From the NCBI GenBank assembly GCA_002049455.2, contig KV919170.1, forward strand, positions 1 to 57,069: a DNA stretch of 57,069 bases, read 5' to 3'. The notes below the pieces were generated by a model. The model did not search any database and was not told the DNA's origin. It saw only the letters and a list, made by a program, of their open reading frames with translations. Origin of the DNA: Porphyra umbilicalis (taxonomy: Eukaryota; Rhodophyta; Bangiophyceae; Bangiales; Bangiaceae). Positions 1 to 9,399 of this stretch are shown here, piece by piece (within the stretch, counting starts at the first letter, position 1; the number at the start of each line of letters is the position of its first letter). A program made the position numbers and the translations under genes.

Positions 1-1755
1 ACACGCGCGCTCGCCACGCACACGTAAGTCCGCCGAGTCATGCCTCCTGGCGTGAGCAGTCCGAGGGGACCGACAGGCGGTCACCTGCCACGCGAGACAG
101 CGATTGGGGGGACCTGTAGCGTTGTTCTCGCGCGTGGGTTTAGGGGGGTGGGACCTGTCGCGTTATCCCCTCGCACGAGTCCGACGCTTGACCTCTTTTG
201 GCATCTCGCGGGCCACCTCGGATGGGGCCCAGGCCGTCGCCCTCCCACCCAGGCACGCATAGAGAGCATGCGGTGGTGTGCCGTGGGCGGGTCAACAACA
301 ACTCTTTTTCGCTCTTCGTAGTCGGACGCGGGCGCGGGCGGGCATGTAACGGTCTTTCACCGTCGCAGGCACGCAGTGCGGGGGCTCTGTGGTGTCTCCC
401 GCGCGCGGCTCCTCCGCGTGCCGCTTGTGTGCGCGCAGCCCGCCGGCGGCGCCGCGGCGCTCGCCTCCGTACCCCATTCGCACGGCGTGTTTAGCGCGCG
501 CACACCGACTCCCCTGGATTTCACGACGCATCCAATCCCGAGCATGACGCGTGGGAAGGGCGTGAACGACTCACGGCGGCGGCGCACGCAGAGCACTCAT
601 AATGGTACCCGGTGCCCGCCTCCCCCTCTTATTCCCTGCGAGAACGCCTACGAGCACGCCGACATGCCCCCCGCCCCGCCTCCACCCCTCCTCCTCTCAT
701 GATGCGCGCGGCGCCGGGTGGTCATCGCCCGCCCCCCGGCTTCTGTCGTCCGGCAGAGGGCGGGCGGCCCCGACCATTTCAGCGGCCGTACTCCCCTCTC
801 GTTCGCGCCCGCCGACATGGAGACCGCGACGATTGTGACCATCAACGGTGGCAAGTGCGATACCGCGGCGATTGGGACAGCCAGGTTTTCACGGCGGCCC
901 TCCCGGCCCTGTGCGTGCGCATCCGCGCGGCGGTGCCAACAACGACGGCTGGCGACCGCCGAGCCCCCTTCGAGCGCCCTCTGGCGCCCCTTCCTGTACG
1001 AAAAGGAGCCCGCCATTCTCCGCCAACCACTGTGGTCGGAGCGCTCGGCGCCTGCCGGCTGGTCGCCTCCCCGGCCCGCCGCACTTTCCGTAGCATCCAC
1101 CTTCTCGCAGTCGCGGGTACCGCTCGTGCAGCTCTCCACGCCTGCCGCGGACTCTGCCACCGGGCCCTCCCCCAAGCCCGCTAAGACGTCCGCCCCATTT
1201 CAGGGGCGGCACCGACGAAAACCGACCGCGCAATCCGCCGCGACAGCCGTGGGGCCCACCGCCTGGCTCGCCAACGGCCGACTAGGGCTCGCCAAGGGGC
1301 GGCGGCTGGGACCGGCCGTGGGCCCTGCCACGCCACCTCCCGGTCCCTCTTCCCGGCTGGCGGTTGGCGCCACCCTACGAGGCGTGGGGCGACAGCTAAC
1401 CCCCCGTCCGGGAGTCTTCACCACCGGCGACTCGGTGGCGCTCGCCTGACGCGCGCTCGCCCATGCGGGTCGACCAGTGCGGAGGTCCGGGAGGCACGCA
1501 GGACTTTCAGTGGGTGCTGACGCGACGGCTCGCACGGAACACGCCCGCGCCGTGAAATGGGTGGCCCGCGCCGTCGCAGCCGTTTCGGAAGCCGACGCTA
1601 TCCTAGCCTCTGAGCAGTCCGGTGTACATGGTGCAGGGGACTCAACCCACCCTCGACCCATTGCACGAGCTAGTCACTGTGCCTCGGCGCCCTCCCCAGC
1701 TGTTTCCTGCACACCCTCCGCCTCCCTTCCGGCTGTAACATACGCGCTACCCAAG
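1..1755. other. no supportable gene; GC-rich flank of Harbinger element 1
   Basis: Long open frames run through here on both strands, but they have the Pro/Arg/Ala-rich composition expected from GC-rich non-coding DNA and show no recognisable domain. The stretch probably contains the 5' end of the decayed Harbinger element whose first ORF follows. I could not find its terminal inverted repeat by eye. The frame of the following ORF is open from about position 1450, so a longer N-terminus is possible. Confidence 0.4.
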
Positions 1756-2960
1756 ATGATGGGGTCTGCTCTGGGATGGACGGACGCCGACCGTGTGCCA
1801 CTTCGTGAGGCCTACCTGGAGGTGACGAGTGACCCGGTGAGGGCAACTACCCGCACCAAGGAGAACCTGTGGGGGACTGTTCACAAGCTTTGGGCTGAGA
1901 AAGTGCTTAAGAAGGGGCCGATGAGAGTGGACCGCCTATTAAGCGCGCTGGAAAAGCAGTTCAAGCCCATCCGGGCGGGGGTGAGCACTTTCACGTCGCA
2001 CTACCTCGCTGTTAAGGCCATGCCGACCACTGGCAACCTGTCTGAGGAGAATATCATCAGCGGCGACGTGGCGCGCTACTGCTCGCTGGACGTGTACGAC
2101 GCCATCCGTTCCGACCGAGACCAAGACAGGCGCAACGACAAAACGCGGAAAGGCAAGGCCAAGGTCGCACACTGCAATTGGGTTGTGTGTTGGCGCGTTT
2201 TGCAGCAGAGTGACAAGTTCAGCGGCGCCGCCAATGGCGGCGACGCCTCTACAAACGACATTTTTTGCGACTCGTCGTCAAACGACGACAAGAGGGGTAG
2301 CGGCAGCGGCAGCAGCCGTAGTCGACGCAAAGGCGGCTTCCAGGGTCGCTCTTTTGGCATCAAAGCTGCCAAGACGCAGCGACAAGACGACATCCAGATG
2401 GACGCTCAAGTCAAGGACAGTACTGAGGCCCTCCGTAAGCTGACGACGCGCAAAACTAGCGAGCTGCCCTTTGCATGTTTTACTCTTCACCCATGCGGCA
2501 CACCCCTGACGCGGCTCGGTACCACTTGGCCATTACGCAGAAGATGCTTGAGCGTGCAGGTTTGATGAGCTCTTCTGCTATCGATTTGGGGGGGAGTCAG
2601 GGGACTGACGACTCTATCGCTGGTGAGTGGAAGGGCGTTGCTGGTCTGGGTGTTGGCGGCACGACGGGGACGCCGCGGACTGCTGCTTGCCCTGCCGCCG
2701 GAGCGCGGGCGCCGCCGGTGCCAGGAGCGCTGGCGGCGCCGTCGGGTGCGGAAGGGACATCTGCATCTGCTCTTGCGGCGGCGTCGGCGCCCACGTCCGC
2801 GGTGGCGCGCGTGCGCCAGAAACAAATGACTGCCGCCGGAATAAGCTCGATGGAGACCAAGCGGCAGGAAGCCGCGGATCAGCTCGCGCGCACCCCGGCC
2901 ACGACTGGCCTTCTGGTTGAAGAGAGCGAGTCCGCGGATAACGACGATGACACCGAGTAG
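1756..2960 (+). pseudogene. PIF/Harbinger ORF1, SANT/NAM-associated-type DNA-binding protein, frameshifted
   Basis: This resembles the accessory ORF of PIF/Harbinger elements, which helps the transposase reach the nucleus and bind element ends. The N-terminal part starts with two Met codons at 1756/1759. It has a trihelix/SANT-like signature: a GWTDADRVPLREAYLEV helix, DPVRATTRTKENLW, then a basic region and the aromatic block NWVVCWRVLQQ near position 2180. This is the pattern seen in plant NAM-associated proteins encoded beside Harbinger transposases. Reading is in frame 1 to about 2460. The sensible C-terminus (ARYHLAITQKMLERAG, then an acidic tail ending at 2960) lies in frame 3, so either a small indel near 2460-2550 or an unrecognised intron separates the halves. 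It converges on the transposase at 6543-5278. The frameshift and the partner's nonsense codon suggest a dead element. Confidence 0.6.
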
Positions 2961-3026
2961 ACATACCTGTAGTTTGTTGTCTTTGTGTGGGACATGATGT
3001 GTTTGCATGTTGAGTATGACGAAGGA

Positions 3027-3064
3027 TTTTTTTTCCCTGTTTGGCAGGTTTTTTTTTCCTTTAC
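3027..3064 (+). repeat. left arm of T-tract/hairpin inverted repeat
   Basis: Two T runs flank a CCCTGTTTGGCAGG core that can fold (CCTG/CAGG). A similar sequence in inverted orientation lies at 4938-4985. The pair brackets a 1.9-kb segment of CCG array plus the tRNA-like repeat. They may be the ends of a later insertion, or copies of a 3'-end hairpin. No target duplication was evident. Confidence 0.4.
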
Positions 3065-3065
3065 A

Positions 3066-3800
3066 AGTGCCTTTCCCCCGACCCCGCCGCCGGCCGCCCC
3101 CCCCGCCGCCGGCGGCCGCCTCCACCGCCGGCCGCCGCCCCCGCCGCCTGCCACCACCCGCGCTGTCGGACGCCTCCTCCGCCGCCGACCGCCGCCCCCG
3201 CCGCCGGCCGCCGCCCCCGCCGCCGGCCGCCGCCCCCAACGCCTGCCACCTCCCGCGCGGTCGGCCGCCGCCTCCGCCGCCGACCGTCGCCCCCGCCGCC
3301 GGCCGCCGCCCCCGCTGCCTGCCGCCGCCCGCGCTGTCGGCCGCCGCCCCCGCTGCTGACCGCCGCCCCCGCCGCCGACCGCCGCCCCCACCGCCTGCCA
3401 CCGCCCGCGCTGTCGGCCGCCGCCCCCGCCGCCGACATCCGCCTCCGCCGCCGGCTGCCGCACCCGCCGCCGGCCCTGGTCGCCGCCGCTTTCGTCGCCC
3501 GCGACCTTGTCATACGCGCCCCCGCCTGTCGCTGCCCCTATCGTCGCCGCCGCCATCGCAGCTGCCGCCGCCGCCGATGGCGGCAGCCCCCTCCGCTGCC
3601 GCCTCCCCCGCCACCGGCCGCCGCACCCGCCGCCGGCCGCCGTCGCCGCCGTTGCCGCCTCCCGGGACCCTGTCGGCCGCACCCCCGACTGGCGCTGCCC
3701 CTGCCATCGCCGCCGCCGCCGCTGCCTGCACCGGTGCCGTCGCAGCAGCCGCAGCTTCGGCCGCCTCCCCCATTGCTGCCCGAGGTGACGGACACCCGCG
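3066..3800. repeat. imperfect CCG/CGCC low-complexity array
   Basis: This is almost pure Pro/Ala/Arg-type codons in every frame: runs of ccgccg and gccgcc with CTGCC and CGCGC interruptions. Open frames of up to 469 codons exist on both strands only because stop codons are excluded by composition. There is no sign of protein coding. The stretch is strongly prone to G-quadruplex or hairpin formation. Confidence 0.8.
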
Positions 3801-4085
3801 CGCACGACGTGCGCCGACAAGAAGCTCTGCCGCGGCCGCGTCGATAAGGGGGCGGGGAGGTGGCAGATGGGGGGGGGGTAGGCGCGCCCGCGGATCGCCG
3901 GCAGTCGCCGTCGTACAGCGGCGAGCGAGAGAGGCGGCCGTCGTGGTGCGCGACGCGGGGGGGAGGGAATCGCGCCCGGTAGCCGCCGCCGACGCGGCAG
4001 ACCCGGGCGGCGAAGCGCCCGTCTGCAACCGTGCCGCCGAGGGAGCGGCCGCTTCGGCCGGCGCCGCCGGCGCCTTCGGCGCCGC
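3801..4085. other. GC-rich spacer, no gene seen
   Basis: Mixed GC-rich sequence between the CCG array and the tRNA-like repeat. It contains G runs and no recognisable feature. Confidence 0.4.
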
Positions 4086-4625
4086 CTCAGTGGGGATGGG
4101 GGATGAGGGACCACGGCTAACTGGTTGAGTGGCTTGATCTTATGTGTATGCATGCGAACGTGCTTTGTTGGTTGTCTCTCCAAAGCGCCCCTCTTCCCAT
4201 CAAGGGCACTCCTCAAGTAGTCCAAGTCGGAGCACTCAAGCGCACCACGCAGCTCAAGCAGCTCGCCCGCGCACGCGCCCGCCCTCACTCTAAATCAAAG
4301 AGCTCACCAAATCAAAGCATCCGGGATCAAAGCAAAAGCCCACCAAAATCAAAGCATCAGAAGCGCAAGAACAAAAAATGTGAAATCGCAAAAACTTCAC
4401 TAAAAATCGCGCGGGTACAAATGTCGAATGCACCAGCGGTCACCAAACCGCGAGGAAGTCGCATGAGTAGCCTAGTGGGAAGCAGGGCTCCCACTCTCAT
4501 ATCGCGTGATCTTCGGGTCGCGTCCCGGAGTCGGGGGCTCGAACCCTGTCAATTCCTGGTTTCTTGAATTTTGCTTTTTACAGCAGCAGTGCTTACAGCG
4601 GCATTGAGCATGATGTTTCAACAGC
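4086..4625 (+). repeat. ~500-bp dispersed repeat, copy 1, with tRNA-like core (uninterrupted copy)
   Basis: Near-identical to 7301-7805 plus 12799-12836. The shared text runs from a CAGTGGGGAT stretch through the GGTTGAGTGGCTTGATCTT block, several AAATCAAAGC repeats and the tRNA-like section, to the TTTTTACAGCAGCAG tail and GAGCATGATGTTTCAAC. This copy keeps the intact TTA at 4593-4595 where copy 2 carries a 5-kb transposon, so it serves as the empty-site reference. There is no protein coding potential. Confidence 0.85.
4461..4560 (+). ncRNA. tRNA-like sequence with pol III A and B boxes (SINE-like core)
   Basis: TAGCCTAGTGG at 4468-4478 fits the tRNA A box, and GGCTCGAACCC at 4536-4546 fits the B box, about 68 bases apart. 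Between them is a region resembling a long variable arm. Flanking bases only weakly complete an acceptor stem, so this is probably a tRNA-derived repeat rather than a functional tRNA gene. It belongs to the duplicated ~500-bp unit. Confidence 0.55.
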
Positions 4626-4634
4626 CGGTGCCTC

Positions 4635-4745
4635 TGCCGCCGCCGCCGCCCCCGCCTCCGCCGCCGCCGCCGCCCCCTCATCCGCCGCCGCCGCCGCCAC
4701 CTCCGCCGCCGCCGCCGCCGCGTCCGCGGCGGGCGCCGCCCTGCC
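4635..4745. repeat. (CCG)n simple repeat
   Basis: Nearly uninterrupted ccg/gcc trinucleotides immediately after the dispersed repeat. Confidence 0.85.
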
Positions 4746-5277
4746 AGGGGGTGGGCGCGGGCGGACCGACGGGGAGGTGGAGGCCGCGAGCCGTGCCATT
4801 GGAAGGAGGCGGAAGCGCAGCGGTGGGAGTGCAGGGGGAAGGGACGGCCGAGAGGCAGGGAACCCCGCAAAAGCGTCAGCTCAGGTGATGGGGATCTCAA
4901 CGAGAACGGACCTGGTGGTACACACTATGGACAACGATGTTAAAAAAAAAAAAAACCCTGCCCAACGGGCAAACAAAAAACCTTTGTGTAGCCTTGCGTC
5001 TCTACACAACATACGGGGACAGCAACTCGCCGCGGTCGTTCCATACGAGCGCCATCAGGTCGGCACGGAGCTGCTCGTCCTCGGCGGGATTGCGAGTCTC
5101 ACCCCATGCATCGAAGACAGCAACCATACCGCCCGCAGGGGGCTGCTGCACAGCGTTCAGTGCCGGGAGCGGGTCAGCGACAGCGGCAGCGGCGGCCGGG
5201 AGGCCGCCGCAGTTGCCGATGCCGACGCCAGGTGCAGCTCCCCCGGCGGCAGCAGCGCCGCCATCGCCTGACCCCCC
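4746..5277. other. spacer downstream of the transposase pseudogene
   Basis: No gene seen. It includes a 13-A run at about 4942-4954 that belongs to the right arm (4938-4985) of the inverted repeat whose left arm is at 3027-3064. GGC-type repeats lie at 5180-5270, next to the transposase 3' end. Confidence 0.4.
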
Positions 5278-6543
5278 TTATTGGGCACCATGACCCCCCG
5301 CTGCAGCGGCATCCTCACCTGTATGACCCTCACCCTCACCACCCGCACTCCCACCCCCGTGAGGCCCTCGTGCATGTGTGCGGCGGCTCAAAAACGTGTC
5401 ACGACGGGCCTCTACACTCATGTTGTGTAGAATGCACACCGCCTTGTAGGTCATCACCAGCTGCTTCACGGAAGGGCACCGTCCTGGGTGCAAGGCATTC
5501 TGAAACCGCTTAGTCTGGACGCCAAACAGCCGCTCAACATCCTTTCGAATCGCCTCCTGCAGACGGTTGAAAGTCTTTGCCTCGTGAGTCATTGGCATGG
5601 GGTGGGGCGACACTAGGAAGACATAACGAGGGTAGATACCATCTTCAAGGTAGTATGGTAGCGTGCGAGTTATTCCATTGCTGGAAAACGGCACATCGCG
5701 CGGCGGCCACCGGCCGGCGGTGACGTCGAGGTAGAGGGGCGATTGGTTCATGACGATGATGTCGTTCAAGCTCCCGGGGGCACCGACAACCAGGAGCCAA
5801 ATCCACAGGTCCTCATCGCAGACGGCCTCGACAACAACGCTGCGCGAGCCCTTTCGGCTCTGATACGCGCCTGCCATGCCCGTCGGGCACTGATGCCACT
5901 CCCATTGCGTGCAGTCCAGCGAGCCCATTCATCCAGGAAAGCCACGCCCCGCATTGCGCTCCATCATCTTCTTCAGATCCAAATTGTAAGGACGGCGCAG
6001 GTAGGTTGGTCTCCACCGCAGCACAATGAACTCCAGCAGTAGCGTTGTCGCTTGCGCCACAGTAGAACGAGAAAGGCGCACGTACTCGTCCGCACGGTCG
6101 GCCGTCTCGCCGGACGCGATGACGCGGAAGGGCGTGACGACCTTCTGAAGAGGGTGGGCCTGCAGGCGACCCGTCGCGTTGATCCGCTGCTGAAAGAACG
6201 GCTCGTTCTTCACTGCCTGGTAGACGCGTCGAAACACACTGCGCGGCACACGAAACCGCGTCTCAAAGGCACGGTCGTCGTAGATGGGAGCCACCGCGTT
6301 GACCCCAAAGTAGTCACGCTGGATGTTGAAGAGCCCAGCAGCAAAGTCGCGCCGCTTGTTTGGCGGATGCCCAGCATTAGAGCCACAGAAGTGACGACGG
6401 CGGTTGGCACAGCCTGAGCGCAACGGTCGTCGAATTAGGAACAGCACGCCCACGTGGGCGCGCACAGCGGCACAAACAACGCCACCATCGTCCTCTGCGA
6501 GCAAAGATGCAGTGCTCGACAGCCCCGCCTCGTCACCGTCCAT
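5278..6543 (-). pseudogene. PIF/Harbinger transposase (DDE_Tnp_4, HARBI1-like), one nonsense codon
   Basis: A cut-and-paste transposase typical of plant/algal Harbinger elements. Reading from the ATG at 6543, the N-terminal part carries PNKRRDF, YFGVNAVAPIYDDRAFETRF and GRLQAHPLQKVVTPFRV, the usual pre-catalytic helix-turn-helix region, then DEYVRLSRSTV and YLRRPYNLDLKKM. At 5931-5929 the frame meets TGA inside GFPG-stop-MGSLDC. Relatives usually have Trp there, so TGG changed to TGA. Translation then continues in frame: first catalytic Asp in GSLDC (about residue 210), the WEWHQCPTG block, GSLNDIIVMNQSPLY, and KDVERLFGVQ with the likely catalytic Glu. Length (about 420 codons) is normal. One point mutation is the only visible lesion, so the element is recently inactivated or read through. 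It faces its ORF1 partner at 1756-2960. Confidence 0.88.
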
Positions 6544-7300
6544 GAGTGCACAGCAGAGGGTCTCTATGGCGGGTGGTGAGCGCAGGAGGTGGCGGACCAG
6601 TGGAACCGCCCGCGGCAGCGATTAGCGGCAGCCGCCGCGGTCTGTGGCGGCGGACACGGCCAAACATATCGTGGGCGCCAATGCCACCCAATCACCGGTC
6701 GGTAGCGCAGGGGGGGGGGAAGGACCAATGCGCGCAGGTCGCAATGGAGCTCGGAACGCAAGGATGGGAATGAGAAAACGTAGAGGGGTAGCAAACAAGG
6801 TGGGGTGCGTGCACGGATCGTGCGTCTCAACCCAAGCACAGGGCAGGTGCCGCCACAGCGGGCACGTCGTGGAGGAGGAACAGGGCAATACAATAGAGCG
6901 GGGGTAAGGATAGGTGTGAAGGCTGGGGACGATGGAGGTTATGGCGGCGCGCGTCACAGTGATGGGCGCGACGTCGATGGGTCCGGCAGTGGACGGTCGG
7001 GCGACGCCCGGCGCAGGCCAAAGCGACGGACCGAGTCCCCCCCCCACTCAATAGCCATTGTGCGCAGTGGTGGACCACCACCTGCCCCGCAAACACTGGC
7101 AGGGAGCCAACCAGGTACCGCCTGGTCCGGGATCGACTCCCGCACCCCCTGTGCGGAGGAGCGTTAGGCGGTGGAGGACCACTTGCCCGCCCGAATGCGG
7201 CGGGCGGGTGCCGGGAGACGACGTAAGGCCGCCGTCCACCCCCCCCCCCCCCTCTGAAACCTTTCTGTGTGCGGTGGCGGACGGCCAATTGTTGAAACGC
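6544..7300. other. no gene seen; 3' flank of Harbinger element 1
   Basis: GC-rich unique-looking sequence with no supportable coding region. It contains a short perfect inverted repeat GTGGTGG-A-CCACCAC near 7066-7080 and G and C runs. The outer end of Harbinger element 1 probably lies here but was not located. Confidence 0.4.
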
Positions 7301-7805
7301 AGTGGGGATAGGGGATGGGGGACCACGGTGAAGTGGTTGAGTGGCTTGATCTTATGTGTATGCATGCGAACGTGCTTTGTTGGTTGTCTCTCCAAAGCGC
7401 CCCTCTTCCCATCAAGGGCACTCCTCAAGTAGTCCAAGTCGGGGCACTCAAGCCCACCTCGCAGCCCAAGCAGCTCGCCCGCGCACGCGCCCGCCCACAC
7501 TCTAAATCAAAACGCTCACCAAATCAAAGCATCAGGGATCAAAGCAAAGCCTACGCAAATCAAAGCATCAGAAGCACAAGAACAAAAAATGTGAAATCGC
7601 AAAAACTTCACTCAAAATCGCACGGGTACAAATGTCGAATGCACCAGCGGTCACCAAACCGCGAGGAAGTCGCATGGGTAGCCTAGTGGGAAGTAGGCAC
7701 CCACTCGAATTAGGCGTGACCTTCGGGTCGCGTCCGGGAGTCGGGGGTTCGAACCCTGTCAATACCCGGTTACTTGAATTTTGCTTTTTACAGCAGCAGG
7801 GCTTA
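7301..7805 (+). repeat. ~500-bp dispersed repeat, copy 2, left portion (interrupted)
   Basis: Matches 4086-4595 almost base for base in the same orientation. It is interrupted after TTA (7803-7805) by the transposon at 7806-12798. The remainder (TTACAGCGGCGGCGTTGAGC onward) resumes at 12799. Confidence 0.85.
7671..7775 (+). ncRNA. tRNA-like sequence, copy 2
   Basis: A box TAGCCTAGTGG at 7679-7689 and a perfect B box GGTTCGAACCC at 7746-7756. This copy has a better B box than the first. GGGT upstream can pair with ACCC downstream as a partial acceptor stem. Interpretation as for copy 1: tRNA-derived SINE-like core. Confidence 0.55.
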
Positions 7806-7833
7806 GAGCATTCCCACCAATGTCGGGCCAACG
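7806..7833 (+). repeat. left terminal inverted repeat of the 5-kb transposon
   Basis: 28 bases identical in reverse complement to 12771-12798; begins GAGCATTCCC and ends GGGCCAACG. Immediately preceded by TTA. Confidence 0.9.
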
Positions 7834-9399
7834 GTCTGAAACGGTGAAATGAAACCGCTACGTGTGGCCCTGCGAGTGGTCAGTTGCCAACGGGCCAACG
7901 CGTTGCCAACGGGCAATGTAATGGGTGAAACAGAGTGGGCTACCTTTCAAAGATCTGAGCGCCGTTGGCCTCGACGTTGTTGGCCGCACTGCGTGGTTGC
8001 CAACGGAGGACACGTATCAGCGTCGTCGCCAGTATCGAAATGAAGAGACGTCCGTCGAATACGTGCCGAAGATGTCACGGAAAGCGTGTGAACGGAGCCC
8101 AAACCGCCCAAATCAAGTCAATCTAGCGAGACACGTGGAGGCCATTCGGTACCAATATGGATTGAATTCGCACAAGTGCGTGACGTGTGTTGCGGTCGCA
8201 CCCCGTCAGGTTGTGCAAGGACTTCGAGGCTGAGTCATGCCGGTCAAACGGTCACGTGCAGCTATCGTGGCCTGCCCATTTGCGCAAAGGAGTGGCCCAA
8301 GAGCTGTCTACGTGCCCCCCTCTACTGTGTGCATCCCACCGTTTGCGGACTGGGGCGGTTTCAAAGGAGCTGGCACGCCCGCTCTCAGGGCCGTGCTGCC
8401 CCAAAAAGGCCAAGGTTCGGCCAGAAAGGGTCAATAGAGGGCAGCGACCCACAGCCAGGGGCTTTTGAGTGCGTGTTTGTGCACTTGTGTGGCTGCCCCC
8501 TACTGTTGTGGGCACTGGATGCAGTTGTAATCGTGGAAGCGTTGACAGCTCAGGAAGCAGGCTGACTGCACAGCCGTGCACTGGCTCGCCAACGCATGAA
8601 CGTTGACACCGGCATTCACAGTCCCCCCTCCAGCCCAACCTCGGCCGCACTTCCTACAACGCCACTAGCCCACACCCAGCCCCCCACCCCCGACCCACCC
8701 CGAACCCTTTTAACCCTGCCCCCACGTCCACCCGAGCACCCTCACCAAGCTGCAGGAGCAACACGCGCTAGCCAGCCAGCGATGCGCGCACCCTGCCTGC
8801 GCCGCCCGCTGACCCGGCCCGCGCGACACTCCCCCCAGGTTTCTCACCCTCGCAGAAGCAACGCAGAAGCGACCTGGAGGCCGGGGTACCGCCCACAGCT
8901 CCAGACAGGGGGCGGCGGACCCCTGCGCACGGTGGACAGCACCGGGCGGTGGCCACCTCCAGCGGGCGCGACCACAGAGGCACGCGGGCGTGATTGCTCT
9001 TGGCGACATTACCACTTCAGCTCTCGGCGGCCACCAGCACGCGTCCCTCGGTCGCCGCCGGCCTTGTGTCCTCTGTGGTACAACTCTCGCTGTAGCGCAC
9101 TTGCTGTGTGGAGAATTGCTGTTGCATGAAAATTTGCAGACCTTGATAGCAAAACGCCCAGAGCAGAACATTGTTTGAGTGGTTCTCTGCTGGATTCCGG
9201 CCATGTCATTGGCCAAGGCAGCTGTTCTGGCGCAATTATTATTGTTTGTATCGGAAAAAGTTCTCCAGCGAGCAACTCCACCGCACAGGCTCGAGCTGTG
9301 TGGTGAGATTTTCAAAAATACAATAATTGCGGGGAGGCTGCCACCGTACGTTGACTCCGAAGAAGCTACCGCGGCAGCCACCTCACAAAGTCGGAGACT

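Noticed and set aside
2879..4288. 469-codon minus-strand frame
   Set aside because: Runs through the CCG array and the dispersed repeat; low-complexity Gly/Arg composition.
7671..7775. Functional tRNA gene
   Set aside because: A and B boxes are good but the acceptor stem is only partial and the sequence lies in a repeated 500-bp unit; kept as tRNA-like.
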